Shown: piece by piece, positions 26,402 to 35,920 of the stretch | Layout of the letters: every line of letters starts with the position of its first letter | Numbering within the stretch: position 1 is the first letter of the stretch | From: JAGPCK01 sp041675505 | GTDB taxonomy: Bacteria > Bacteroidota > Bacteroidia > UKL13-3 | NCBI GenBank assembly: GCA_041675505.1 | Contig: JBAYTR010000016.1 | Coordinates: 23,866-87,865 of the forward strand | DNA: 64,000 bases | Direction: 5' to 3' | Position numbers and translations under genes: made by a program | Notes under the pieces: model-generated | The model's database searches: none | The model's input: only the letters and a program-made list of their open reading frames with translations | What the model was told of the DNA's origin: nothing

Positions 26402-27273
26402 GCCTTGTAATTACTTCGCATCCTAATAATATCAAAGATGACAAAACCCTGTTCAGCATAATCATCCCATCCTGGAATAACTTGTCACTACTCAAGGTTT
26501 GCGTGAATAGTATTTTGAAAAACTCTGCATTCAAACATCAGATTATTGTTCATGTTAATGAAGGAAAAGACGGCACTGAAAACTGGGTAAAAGAAAGTGG
26601 ATTTGATTACACCTGCTCATTAGATAATGTGGGCGTTTGTTTTGCACTCAATGCTGCCGCTGCACTGGCAAGTACCAACTATATTCTTTATATCAACGAT
26701 GATATGTATGTATGCCCGCAATGGGATAAATTTCTTTGGGAGGAAATACAGAATATCGGCCACAATAACTTTTTTCTTTCATCCACTATGATTGAACCTG
26801 TGGCCGGTAACCCTGCTGCCATTGCCCCGCACAACTACGGCACAACCCCTGAAAACTTTGATGAAGCCAAATTGTTAAAAGAATACAACTCGTTCACTCA
26901 CCACGACTGGAGTGGTTCTGCCTGGCCACCCAATGTGGTGCATAAGTCAATGTGGAATATGGTTGGCGGTTATAGCATAGAATTTTCACCCGGGTTTTAC
27001 TCCGACCCTGATTTTTGTATAAAATTATGGAAAGCAGGCGTGCGTTTGTTTAAAGGTGTAAGCAGTTCCAGAGTATACCATTTCCGATCAAAGTCTACTG
27101 CACGCGTTAAAGCCAATAACGGACGAAAAACTTTTGCTGCCAAGTGGGGATTTCCTGCTTCTTACTTTTACAAGGAAGTATTACATCTTGGGCTCCCTTT
27201 TTCAGGGCCACTCATCGAATTCGAACCACATGCGCTGGCAAAAGCAAAAGCGCTGTGGCAAAGACTAAAATAA
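26398..27273 (+). CDS. Glycosyltransferase family 2
   Basis: 291 residues. FSIIIPSWNNLSLLKVCVNSI begins the GT-A fold, and NYILYINDDMYVCPQWDKFL holds the DxD-like NDD metal site. NVVHKSMWNMVGGYSIEFSPGFYSDPDFCIKLWKAG is the usual acceptor-side segment with its acidic catalytic residue. It starts inside the stop region of the histidine kinase gene (4-bp overlap). Probably acts on a cell-surface glycan; substrates unknown. Ends before a perfect palindrome terminator. Confidence 0.9.
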   Translation: MSLVITSHPNNIKDDKTLFSIIIPSWNNLSLLKVCVNSILKNSAFKHQIIVHVNEGKDGTENWVKESGFDYTCSLDNVGVCFALNAAAALASTNYILYINDDMYVCPQWDKFLWEEIQNIGHNNFFLSSTMIEPVAGNPAAIAPHNYGTTPENFDEAKLLKEYNSFTHHDWSGSAWPPNVVHKSMWNMVGGYSIEFSPGFYSDPDFCIKLWKAGVRLFKGVSSSRVYHFRSKSTARVKANNGRKTFAAKWGFPASYFYKEVLHLGLPFSGPLIEFEPHALAKAKALWQRLK

Positions 27274-27300
27274 CATTATATATTTTTTCAAACTCACATA

Positions 27301-27336
27301 AATAAGAAAGGCAACTCATGAGTTGCCTTTCTTATT
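27301..27336. terminator. Bidirectional terminator, perfect 36-bp palindrome
   Basis: Two 18-bp arms (27301-27318 and 27319-27336) are exact reverse complements with no spacer, A-rich at one end and T-rich at the other. It sits between the convergent GT2 gene and the 1503-residue T9SS gene. Confidence 0.88.
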
Positions 27337-27359
27337 TTAGGATATCGGGTAATTGAACC

Positions 27360-30300
27360 TTATCTCATCAAATTCACCGTGCCGCTGTACTTGTATATGG
27401 TGCCGTTATAGCTGGTTACTGTAACCTGCCAAGCGTATACGTCCTGCTGACAATCAACTGATTTAAACTTACCATCCCATCCTTCATCTTTATTATCAGA
27501 AGCATAAACCAATTCACCCCAACGGCTGAAGATATCTAAATGGAAAGTCATTTGTCCGTCTACTTCAATGTAAAAACGTTGGTTACGTTCTTGTCCGCTT
27601 TGAGGACGGAAAGCATTAGGTGCAAATACAGTGATGTCAGGTTCGATTTTTACCGGTAATGAATATTCCGATGCACAACCTTTATTAGTTACTAAATTCA
27701 ACACCACCATAAACTCACCAACCTCGGCATCGTATGTATATGTAGGGCTCTTAGCACTGGAGGTATCTCCGTCTGTTTTCGGACTACCGAAATCCCATGC
27801 ATACGTAACACTATCTTCGTCTTGTATAAGTTCAGATCCGTCATTTTCTGATCTCATTGATTTGTTGATAAAAGTGAAACGTGGCAGTGCAACAGTTGTT
27901 TTGCTTTTATCCGGCTCAAAGAAAGCGATAGGTGTACGATTAACTTTGATAAAATCGGGTTTAGTTATAGTTGTATCGCAACCACCGGAATTCAAGTAAA
28001 CTGATACAGGGTAAGTACCGTATTTTTTATAGGTATGTGCCGGACTCTGCTCATCACCTGATAAAATATGGTAATAAGGAGCTTGGTCAGGCACAGCTGC
28101 AGAATCACCAAAATCCCACCTGATGTATTCAGCTATAAACTGCCCCTCAAAAAGAGTGGTAAAGGGTTCGCAACCTTCCTGTATAGCTGTAAAGTCTCCT
28201 TCAGGTTGAGGCTTAATTTGAACTGTTTGTCTAGCATAAGCAGCCGGACAAAGTCCGTTATCAGTAGATTTAAGAATTACCGCAAACTGACCGTTAACAA
28301 TATCCTTTGATCCCGGCAGGTAACTTACCACACTGTCTGTTGCAAAGGTATCTGTGATATTATTAAACATACCGGTGAAATTACCACTCTTCTGCTCTGT
28401 TGACCAACGGAAAGAAGTTGTCTTAGCCATGGTACCTCTGAGTGTGAATGGTAATCCCCGACAAAGAGACCCAGGGGGGATAATAGTAACTGTAGGTAGC
28501 CTTTGAACACGAATTAAAGTAGAATCGTTTTTCTGACACTTGGTTTGTGGGTCTTTAAACGTGAAAAGTACTTTGTTGATACCTTCATTTACAATGGCTG
28601 CTTTCGGATCAAAAGTATTGTATGATTGATTAGGACCAAGCGGTGTGCCGTTGATAAAGTATAATCCTCCGGGGCCTTTAGGCGAACCATTCATTACAAA
28701 AGGAGTTCTGTTTTCACACACCGCAGTATCAGGAACTGTGAGTTTTGTATTAGGCAGTTTATATACTATCAACTTAGTAGTATCGCTCTCGGTACATCCA
28801 ACAGCATTGGTGTAGGTGTAACGTAACACATTGAATGGAAACTTGCCGTATATAACACCTGAACCCTTGGGATCAAACAAGCCGGAAGCATTGAGTGCAG
28901 GTATCGGAGGTTCTGATGTCCATGTACCACCGGTTGGTGTAGCACCACTTTTTAAATGAAGGTCAATAACTCCTACATCCTCACAAATGTCATCCAATAC
29001 ACCAGCGTTTACTACAGGAACAGGTTTTACAAAATAAATGGCTGTGTCTTGATTTTCACAACCGTTATTATCTGTTGCCTTATACACCAGCATGTATGTT
29101 GTATCCTGTGATGCCCTTGCAGGGTAGAATGTATGTTTTCTAGGCAGTGGGAGATATTCTAAAACAGGATTGGAAATGTTTGTTTTAGGCGAAGGAGGAG
29201 CTAACCATTCACTACCGACACCAAAATTAGGGTAAGGCGTAATAGCAACAGGTAAGTCATTTCCGCATACAATAGTATCAGGACCAGCCCAAACAACCGG
29301 CAAATCCCAAATGGTAACACAAATAGAATCTGTCTGTGTACAGCCGTATTTATCTTTATGAACAACTATGAGTTCCCAACAAGGTGGATTACCATTTTTA
29401 CCGCTAACTCCAAGGCAACTTAATTTTACCATTCCAAAATTAGGCGAGTTGGGGTCTGCATCAAAACACTGACGCTTGATACTGTCGCGAATTGTCCAAT
29501 AAGTATAGGCACCTGTTGATATGTTTGAAACTGGCTGCATACCTGATTTAATGCCTGGATCCAACCATTGATCGGTAACACAGAATTTAGGATATTTATT
29601 TGTAAATGTAATGGTAGGTAATGGGTGTGTAAGCACACGGGTTTCATCATAATCGTAACACGTCACCCCACCATAGGTTACTGAGACTTTTAGGGTATAA
29701 TCTTTCGTACCCGACATTTGCGGATTAAGGAATAAAGTATCTTTATTGGAAAGCACATTAGGCGAGATGGTTTCAGTCCATTCGTATGTATCACCGCCAC
29801 TTCCTCTCAAAGTGGTTGCATCAAATATACAAAGAGAGTCTCCGGGTCCTGCATCGGCAATTACTTCTCTGTTTACAAACAAGAGAGCCGAATCACTTTT
29901 CTGACACATGAAACTGTCTGTTACCATAACGTAGTATTGTCCTGAGTCTCCTCCATATATAACCTGATCATCAGGTGTACCTTTTGGCGTTATCCAATTG
30001 TAGGCAATCAATCCGTTACCCCCATTATCTCCTGCATCAAAAACTACACTGTCCTTAAAGCATATTCGTCTGTCGGGACCAAGATTAACCTGAGGAAGTG
30101 CTTTTATTTCAAGTTGTACTGTATCGTAAGACAAGCAAAGGAAAGAGTCTTTTACTTCTAATACATATTTTGCTGTTACTAATGGTGCTACTGAAATCAC
30201 ATTGGTATCTGCCGTTGCAGCAGATGGATAAATCCAACGGAAAGAATAAGGTTGTTTGCCATTTTTGGCAAAACCTGCAAATGTTTTACCACCTCCTATA

Positions 30301-31871
30301 CAGGCAAAAGTGTCAATAGGAGCTATTGCTTTTACAGGTGAATCCACCTGAATGGTATCAAATACAAAGTTAGTACACCCGTCAGCTTCCATACGTAAAC
30401 GCGTAACATATGTGCCCCCTTCAGGGAAGGTATGACTTAGTACTGTTTTTGTATTATAGGTTACTGCATTAATAGCATTAAATATGCCGTTACCCACATT
30501 TGGAACTGTCCATTGGAATGAAGGTGTTTGGGTGAGTTTATCTTGGTTAGTAACAGTAACATCCAAGCCGAACTTAGAACAGCCTTTAGGGGTAATTGTT
30601 CTATTACCTAACGGCCTTGCTTTTACTCTTATTCCTATAGCACGTGTGGTTGTTGCAGGAACAGGACAGTTATTATCTTCAGCTTTCACCGTAAAGTAGT
30701 ATGGAAGCGAACTAACATAATTATCTGTTGGGGTCCAACAAAACACCCCCTCATCTTCCCTCACTAAATTAATAGGGGAGTTAGTAGTTGTAAATGTTCC
30801 TTGGGGAATGCCTCTATTCCAAGTCAATTTTGTAGTATCCGGCCCCAATGGGGGTAGGTCATCCTTATCTGTAGCAGTTATATTAATACACAGGGTTGTA
30901 CCTGCGCAAGCGGTAAAGGTGAATGGCCCCGTTGTGCTTCCGTTAATTTTTAATACGGGAGGGTTGTTGGGAGGGCATTGAAAGGTATAAAATTGAACGT
31001 CCCTACGGGTTACCCCAATGAGTTGATATACTCCGTTTATCTTTCGCCACTCCGAAATTTTAAAGGCCAAAACGGGTTGTTGAATGGCGGTTGAAGTAAA
31101 CCCTAAATCTCCTGTGGTTGGAATCAAATGAAAACCAGCTGGAAAAGGAAGTGTATTGTTTGGAAAGCCCAAAAATTGTAATGGCCTGTCTTTATTGTAA
31201 CCGCCTAACCAACTTTCAGGGCCTGATGGGTTAAGTGGTTCTGCCATCTCATACGAAATTGAGTCATAATCTACCGTATCTAAGATACCGTTATTGAACC
31301 AAAAAGGTTGGCCATTACAGATTACAGCAACCGGATAATTAGTTATTTGTGGAGATGAGTTGCAGGGGGTAATACACCGGTTAATCAGACCTTCAATGTA
31401 GAAATATCCGGGACTAAGATTAGTTATTGAACTATTACGACAACATTCTTGATATTTAACTTTAACCCAGCAACAGGTAGGGTCTAATCCACCTGCAAAT
31501 ATATCCTGAAATCTAACCGTTATTTCAAATTTATTCTCTTCCATACCAAATGGGAAAGTACCTCCGACACAAATATTACTATCGGTACCACACATAAATG
31601 GCACAGCCTTGACGCGGGTACGTACCATCGAAACACTGGCAGTCTTGTTAGGACTGCACCCCACGGTTTCAAATTGTATAGTAGGTGTAGCGTTAATTGG
31701 AATACCGTTACAGTCTCGGTAAACCCTCAATACTATTTGATAGGTGTCTTTACCCAAACACTTAAACTCCATGTCACTACCCGCCATGTGCGAAGCTTGT
31801 GCCGGTGTTGAGAAAAGGAAAATTCCCCCGATGGCAAGGATGAAAATTGATAACAGTTTTTTCATTTGCAT
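27360..31871 (-). CDS. Giant secreted PKD-repeat protein with T9SS type B (gliding-type) sorting tail
   Basis: 1503 residues. A signal peptide ends near TPAQASHM. The Cys-rich N-terminal domain (SHMAGSDMEFKCLGKD, YRDCNGIPINATPT) is strongly like that of the protein at 3177. A KINGSTTGPF...WNRGIPQGTF...FCWTP module follows at about 315-415, then many PKD/Ig-like units with paired Cys and WDFGDSA, YAWDFGSPKTDGD. The last about 90 residues (VFAPNAFRPQSGQERN, LDIFSRWGELVY, EGWDGKF, DVYAWQV) form the type B C-terminal domain first described in gliding-associated proteins. No enzyme motif. Likely a surface or extracellular adhesin-like protein. Its own promoter lies at 31943-31973. Confidence 0.88.
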   Translation of the reverse strand: MQMKKLLSIFILAIGGIFLFSTPAQASHMAGSDMEFKCLGKDTYQIVLRVYRDCNGIPINATPTIQFETVGCSPNKTASVSMVRTRVKAVPFMCGTDSNICVGGTFPFGMEENKFEITVRFQDIFAGGLDPTCCWVKVKYQECCRNSSITNLSPGYFYIEGLINRCITPCNSSPQITNYPVAVICNGQPFWFNNGILDTVDYDSISYEMAEPLNPSGPESWLGGYNKDRPLQFLGFPNNTLPFPAGFHLIPTTGDLGFTSTAIQQPVLAFKISEWRKINGVYQLIGVTRRDVQFYTFQCPPNNPPVLKINGSTTGPFTFTACAGTTLCINITATDKDDLPPLGPDTTKLTWNRGIPQGTFTTTNSPINLVREDEGVFCWTPTDNYVSSLPYYFTVKAEDNNCPVPATTTRAIGIRVKARPLGNRTITPKGCSKFGLDVTVTNQDKLTQTPSFQWTVPNVGNGIFNAINAVTYNTKTVLSHTFPEGGTYVTRLRMEADGCTNFVFDTIQVDSPVKAIAPIDTFACIGGGKTFAGFAKNGKQPYSFRWIYPSAATADTNVISVAPLVTAKYVLEVKDSFLCLSYDTVQLEIKALPQVNLGPDRRICFKDSVVFDAGDNGGNGLIAYNWITPKGTPDDQVIYGGDSGQYYVMVTDSFMCQKSDSALLFVNREVIADAGPGDSLCIFDATTLRGSGGDTYEWTETISPNVLSNKDTLFLNPQMSGTKDYTLKVSVTYGGVTCYDYDETRVLTHPLPTITFTNKYPKFCVTDQWLDPGIKSGMQPVSNISTGAYTYWTIRDSIKRQCFDADPNSPNFGMVKLSCLGVSGKNGNPPCWELIVVHKDKYGCTQTDSICVTIWDLPVVWAGPDTIVCGNDLPVAITPYPNFGVGSEWLAPPSPKTNISNPVLEYLPLPRKHTFYPARASQDTTYMLVYKATDNNGCENQDTAIYFVKPVPVVNAGVLDDICEDVGVIDLHLKSGATPTGGTWTSEPPIPALNASGLFDPKGSGVIYGKFPFNVLRYTYTNAVGCTESDTTKLIVYKLPNTKLTVPDTAVCENRTPFVMNGSPKGPGGLYFINGTPLGPNQSYNTFDPKAAIVNEGINKVLFTFKDPQTKCQKNDSTLIRVQRLPTVTIIPPGSLCRGLPFTLRGTMAKTTSFRWSTEQKSGNFTGMFNNITDTFATDSVVSYLPGSKDIVNGQFAVILKSTDNGLCPAAYARQTVQIKPQPEGDFTAIQEGCEPFTTLFEGQFIAEYIRWDFGDSAAVPDQAPYYHILSGDEQSPAHTYKKYGTYPVSVYLNSGGCDTTITKPDFIKVNRTPIAFFEPDKSKTTVALPRFTFINKSMRSENDGSELIQDEDSVTYAWDFGSPKTDGDTSSAKSPTYTYDAEVGEFMVVLNLVTNKGCASEYSLPVKIEPDITVFAPNAFRPQSGQERNQRFYIEVDGQMTFHLDIFSRWGELVYASDNKDEGWDGKFKSVDCQQDVYAWQVTVTSYNGTIYKYSGTVNLMR

Positions 31872-31942
31872 ATCCCCCGTTTTGTTTTAAATAATTTCGT
31901 GTTGTTAATCAAATTTTTCTTCTTGAAAACTCAATAAGAACT

Positions 31943-31973
31943 CAAAATTAGCTAATTATTACTAAAAAACAAA
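31943..31973 (-). promoter_or_regulatory. Promoter of the giant T9SS protein gene
   Basis: On the minus strand: TTTG (31973-31970), 19-bp spacer, TAATTTTG (31950-31943). The transcript would start near 31937 and carry a leader of about 65 nt. The rest of the 183-bp gap (31872-32054) is A/T-rich with no other signal seen. Confidence 0.68.
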
Positions 31974-32054
31974 AGATTTTAAAAAGTCAATTGCACTTTT
32001 TTTGAAATTCAGAGCAAACACTGAAAAAATAGATACAAATATCTGGTTATCAAA

Positions 32055-33086
32055 TTACAACTCCCACACCTTGGTTCCCTCGGTGCAATTGGCACAAATG
32101 TCCACTTCCTTACGTGATTTTTGAATCAATCGCCTGAATGTATTGTATTTATCTCCTCTCCAAATGGATCGGAAGGAAGTTTCGTTGAGGCCGCCCAATT
32201 GGTAACTACCGTCTTTATCAAAACAGCAAGGTACAATTTTACCATCCCAGGTTATTACACAACCTTGCCACATTCGCCAACAATGATTAAGCAGTTTATT
32301 TTTAATACGGTAAGTAATACCTGCTCCGGAATAACGGCTGTACTTTTCATTCTGCGGAATAAGTTCATTGCCCTGCTTGTAATCGTATATCTGTGCGGTT
32401 TTGATGGCTACTTCGTCCACTCCGATTTCGCTACCCAATAGCTTAATCTGGTCAATCTGATTTTCGTTGTGCCTGAAAACGATGAACTGCCATATGATAT
32501 GTGGTGTTGAAGAGTTCATTTTTTTCTTCCACTCCACTATGTTTCTTGTACCCAAAATTACTTTTTCTAAATTACCACCAACTCTATACTTAGCATACGA
32601 CTCCTGATCAACACCGTCAATGGAAATAATCAACCGATCAAGACCTGATGTGACCGTCTTCTTCGCGGTCTCCTCGTCAAGATAATGTGCGTTGGTTGAC
32701 GTAGCTGTATAAATTTTTCTTTCAGAAGCATACTTTACATACTCCAGAAAATTTTTGTTGAGGTAAGGCTCACCCTGAAAGTAAAAAGTAATGTAAGCAA
32801 GTGTAGTGTGTAACTCATCAATAACCTTTTTCAGCACATCATTCTGCAACATACCTGTTGGGCGGGTAAACTCACGCAAACCACTCGGGCACTGCGGGCA
32901 GCGAAGGTTACACGAGGTAGTAGGTTCTATGGAAATACTGATAGGCAAACCCCAATGAACAGGCTTTTTAATCATTCTCGCTACATAATAACTGCTCAGC
33001 ACTTTAACACCGTTCCACACACGTGGCCATGTTAATTTTGAAAGCAGATTAAAAGAGTCTTTTATGTTGCGATTCATGTGTTGCAA
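32055..33086 (-). CDS. Radical SAM/SPASM domain protein
   Basis: 343 residues. SIEPTTSCNLRCPQCPSGL gives the CxxxCxxC cluster motif, and TFYFQGEPYLNKNFLEYV takes the place of the GGE motif. The SPASM end has CWRMWQGCVITWDGKIVPCCFD and CANCTEG, ligands for auxiliary Fe-S clusters. Proteins of this build include anaerobic maturases and enzymes of surface-polysaccharide loci. No substrate or partner is evident here; radA lies 36 bp upstream on the same strand. The start at 33086 leaves about 55 residues before the Cys motif, usual for this group; a slightly later start is possible. Confidence 0.88.
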   Translation of the reverse strand: MQHMNRNIKDSFNLLSKLTWPRVWNGVKVLSSYYVARMIKKPVHWGLPISISIEPTTSCNLRCPQCPSGLREFTRPTGMLQNDVLKKVIDELHTTLAYITFYFQGEPYLNKNFLEYVKYASERKIYTATSTNAHYLDEETAKKTVTSGLDRLIISIDGVDQESYAKYRVGGNLEKVILGTRNIVEWKKKMNSSTPHIIWQFIVFRHNENQIDQIKLLGSEIGVDEVAIKTAQIYDYKQGNELIPQNEKYSRYSGAGITYRIKNKLLNHCWRMWQGCVITWDGKIVPCCFDKDGSYQLGGLNETSFRSIWRGDKYNTFRRLIQKSRKEVDICANCTEGTKVWEL

Positions 33087-33122
33087 ATAACATGAAATAA
33101 AGCGAGACGTGCTTGTTTATTT

Positions 33123-34493
33123 TCAGGCGAATAAGAAGTGTAAGGCCTCGTCCACTTTCCCCACCTTTCTTAATTCAATGGTTTTACTGGAAAAGCTGTC
33201 AATGCCTTTGTTGTATTTAGACAGGTAGATAACTTCGTAGCCCAATTTTTCGGCTTCTGAAATACGCTGTTCTATTCTGCTAACGGCCCTCACTTCACCT
33301 GACAATCCTATTTCACCAATGAAACAAATTTTTGGGTTGACGGGAATATCATGAAAAGACGACACAATAGAAGCAACAACGCCCAAATCAATGGCCGGGT
33401 CTTCTATACGCAAACCACCTGCAATATTCACAAAAACATCTTGAGCTGATAAACGAAGTCCGGCTTTTTTCTCCAATACTGCCAATAACATATTCAAGCG
33501 TTTAGTGTCATACCCATTGGACGTACGTTGCGGATTGCCGTAAACTGCTGCACTCACCAAAGCCTGTGTTTCAATGAGCAATGGTCTTTGTCCTTCTATG
33601 GCTGCCGAAATGCTTATACCGCTCAGCGCTTCTTCACGTTGTGAAATTAATATCTCCGATGGATTGGATACTTCCCGCAAACCATTTCCCTGCATTTCAT
33701 AAATACCAATTTCGGCAGTTGAACCAAAACGGTTTTTTGTAGTACGTAAAATGCGGTAGATATGGTGGCGATCACCTTCAAACTGCAACACTGTATCTAC
33801 CATGTGCTCCAGAATTTTTGGCCCGGCAATGTTACCATCTTTGGTTATGTGGCCTATTAAAAAAACTGGGGTACCGCTTTCTTTAGCATACTTGAGCAAT
33901 TCACCTGCGCATTCTCTGATTTGTGAAATACTTCCGGGCGTGGAGTCAATGTATTCTGATTGCAGGGTTTGAATAGAATCAACAATCAGTAAGTTGGGCT
34001 CCAATTCGCGTATCTGTTTGAACATGCGTTGTGTTACAGTTTCTGTAAGAATGTAACACTTACTGCCTTTTGATTTTATACGCTCAGCACGCATCTTCAC
34101 CTGGCTGTCGCTTTCCTCTCCGGAAATATACAAGACTTTGCCCTGTGTAAAATTTAATGCAATCTGTAAGAGTAAGGTTGATTTACCAATACCAGGTTCT
34201 CCGCCAATAAGCACAACTGAGCCCGGCACAATACCACCACCCAATACCCGGTTGAATTCCTTATCAGAAGTTACTAAGCGATGTTCCTCACTGTAGTTCA
34301 CTTCATCTAATAAAACGGGAGCCGTTGCTTTGGTTTTTTTCTCTCCGTCCCATTTTTTGAGCGCATCTTTTTCTTTATGGATTATCTCTTCCACATACGT
34401 GTTCCACTGTCCGCAAGCCGGACATTTACCAATCCATTTGGATGCCTGCGCTCCGCAATTCTGACAGAAAAAAGTACTCTGCACTTTAGCCAT
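33123..34493 (-). CDS. radA: DNA repair protein RadA (Sms)
   Basis: A RecA-like ATPase acting in recombination intermediate processing. 456 residues from the start at 34493 (MAKVQSTFFCQNC); the open frame reaches 34547 but the extra 18 residues do not fit the family. Zinc finger CQNCGAQASKWIGKCPAC, Walker A GGEPGIGKSTLLLQ, the RadA-specific KNRFGSTAEIG motif, and a C-terminal Lon-protease-like domain (ISAAIEGQRPLLIETQALV, VVASIVSSFHDIP, IGEIGLSGEVRAV) are all in place. Divergent from the polyprenyl synthase gene. Confidence 0.96.
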   Translation of the reverse strand: MAKVQSTFFCQNCGAQASKWIGKCPACGQWNTYVEEIIHKEKDALKKWDGEKKTKATAPVLLDEVNYSEEHRLVTSDKEFNRVLGGGIVPGSVVLIGGEPGIGKSTLLLQIALNFTQGKVLYISGEESDSQVKMRAERIKSKGSKCYILTETVTQRMFKQIRELEPNLLIVDSIQTLQSEYIDSTPGSISQIRECAGELLKYAKESGTPVFLIGHITKDGNIAGPKILEHMVDTVLQFEGDRHHIYRILRTTKNRFGSTAEIGIYEMQGNGLREVSNPSEILISQREEALSGISISAAIEGQRPLLIETQALVSAAVYGNPQRTSNGYDTKRLNMLLAVLEKKAGLRLSAQDVFVNIAGGLRIEDPAIDLGVVASIVSSFHDIPVNPKICFIGEIGLSGEVRAVSRIEQRISEAEKLGYEVIYLSKYNKGIDSFSSKTIELRKVGKVDEALHFLFA

Positions 34494-34610
34494 GTAACGT
34501 TGTTGTAAGAAAGCAAATGTATTGATTTGAATCGGGATGTGCAGCAAATCACAACGGTTTTGTAAAGGAATTGAATTTGCTCTGATTTTTTGAACTAAAT
34601 TGCGCGGCAG

Positions 34611-35585
34611 ATGGACAAAACAATTGACCTCATTAAAAAACCAGTAGCTGCTGAGCTGGATGACTTTGAACTAAAATTCAGAGATGCCATGAAAAGCAAT
34701 GTGGCTTTGCTGGATACCATCATGACTTACATAGTGAAGCGCAAAGGCAAACAGATAAGGCCCATGTTTGTGTTTCTTACTGCAAAATTGTGCGGAGGTA
34801 TTAATGAATCAACCCATCGTGGAGCATCTTTGGTGGAGTTGTTACACACGGCCACATTGGTACACGATGATGTGGTAGATGATGCCTACGAACGCAGAGG
34901 CTTTTTCTCCATCAATGCCTTATGGAAAAATAAAATTGCCGTTTTGGTAGGTGACTACCTGCTCTCGAAAGGTTTGTTACTCTCTCTGAATAATGATGAT
35001 TTTAAACTGCTGAAAATAGTATCGGAAGCTGTGCGTGAAATGAGCGAAGGCGAACTGCTTCAAATTGAAAAAACACGCAGACTGAATATTACTGAAGAAG
35101 TTTATTACGATATTATCCGCAAGAAAACGGCTTCACTCATTGCCTCTTGCTGTGCCGTTGGTGCAGCATCAGCCAACAGCAGTAACGAGGTAGTTGAAAA
35201 AATGCATTTGTTCGGAGAAAAAATAGGCATTGCCTTTCAGATAAAAGATGATTTGCTCGATTACGGTGATGATGAAATTGGCAAACCCAAAGGCATTGAC
35301 ATTAAAGAAAAAAAATTAACACTACCTATTATCTATACGCTCAATACGGCTGAACCAACTGTACGCAAACACATCATCAATACCATAAAAAAGGACCACA
35401 ACAACAAGCAAAAAGTAAATGAACTGATTGCTTATGTAAATACACACGGAGGCATTGGTTACGCTAAAGCGGCCATGGAAAAACTCATTCAGGAAGCATT
35501 GGAAATTTTAGATACGTTTGAAGAGGGTGATGCCAAATCATCCTTGCGCGAACTGGTAAAATACATTGTACAACGCTCGCACTAA
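34611..35585 (+). CDS. Polyprenyl diphosphate synthase (trans, long chain)
   Basis: Condenses isopentenyl diphosphate units onto an allylic primer. 324 residues. First aspartate-rich motif LVHDDVVDDAYERRG, with the preceding KGKQIRPMFVFLTAKLCGG for diphosphate binding. Second motif AFQIKDDLLDYGDDEIGKP. The residues before the first motif (LLHTATLVHDD) are small, as in synthases making chains of C35-C45, so it probably supplies the menaquinone side chain; chain length is inferred. Its stop overlaps the stop of the convergent small membrane gene by 4 bp. Confidence 0.93.
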   Translation: MDKTIDLIKKPVAAELDDFELKFRDAMKSNVALLDTIMTYIVKRKGKQIRPMFVFLTAKLCGGINESTHRGASLVELLHTATLVHDDVVDDAYERRGFFSINALWKNKIAVLVGDYLLSKGLLLSLNNDDFKLLKIVSEAVREMSEGELLQIEKTRRLNITEEVYYDIIRKKTASLIASCCAVGAASANSSNEVVEKMHLFGEKIGIAFQIKDDLLDYGDDEIGKPKGIDIKEKKLTLPIIYTLNTAEPTVRKHIINTIKKDHNNKQKVNELIAYVNTHGGIGYAKAAMEKLIQEALEILDTFEEGDAKSSLRELVKYIVQRSH

Positions 35586-35905
35586 GCGGTAAAATATTTG
35601 TACACCAATGACAGTACAAATAAACTTGAACTGATTACCGCCACAAAATACAATTTGCGCACAAACCAGGCTAACACCAGCAAACCCACTACTGCTAATG
35701 CTATTGCGCCAATCCACAACAGTTGCTGTTCGTAATCTACTTGTTGCAAAGGACCGTTAAGTTGCGAGCTCACTTTCTCCAAAGACGAAAAAGGGTGCTG
35801 TGGTTTTTTGTCCATAAAATGAACGGCAATGTATTCAGCAAATGCCAGCTTGGCTATGTAAGAGCAAATTATAGTAAGGCCTATTTTGATAATAGTATTC
35901 AACAT
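35582..35905 (-). CDS. Small membrane protein of unknown function
   Basis: 107 residues. Hydrophobic segments lie at about 1-22 (could also be a signal), 62-83 (WIGAIALAVVGLLVLAWFV) and 85-105, with a soluble loop KKPQHPFSSLEKVSSQLNG between. No family recognised. It lies 15 bp downstream of the GH3-family gene on the same strand and is probably co-transcribed with it. The frame is intact and codon use fits its neighbours, so it is taken as real. Confidence 0.65.
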   Translation of the reverse strand: MLNTIIKIGLTIICSYIAKLAFAEYIAVHFMDKKPQHPFSSLEKVSSQLNGPLQQVDYEQQLLWIGAIALAVVGLLVLAWFVRKLYFVAVISSSLFVLSLVYKYFTA

Positions 35906-35920
35906 AAAAGAAATCTTCTG

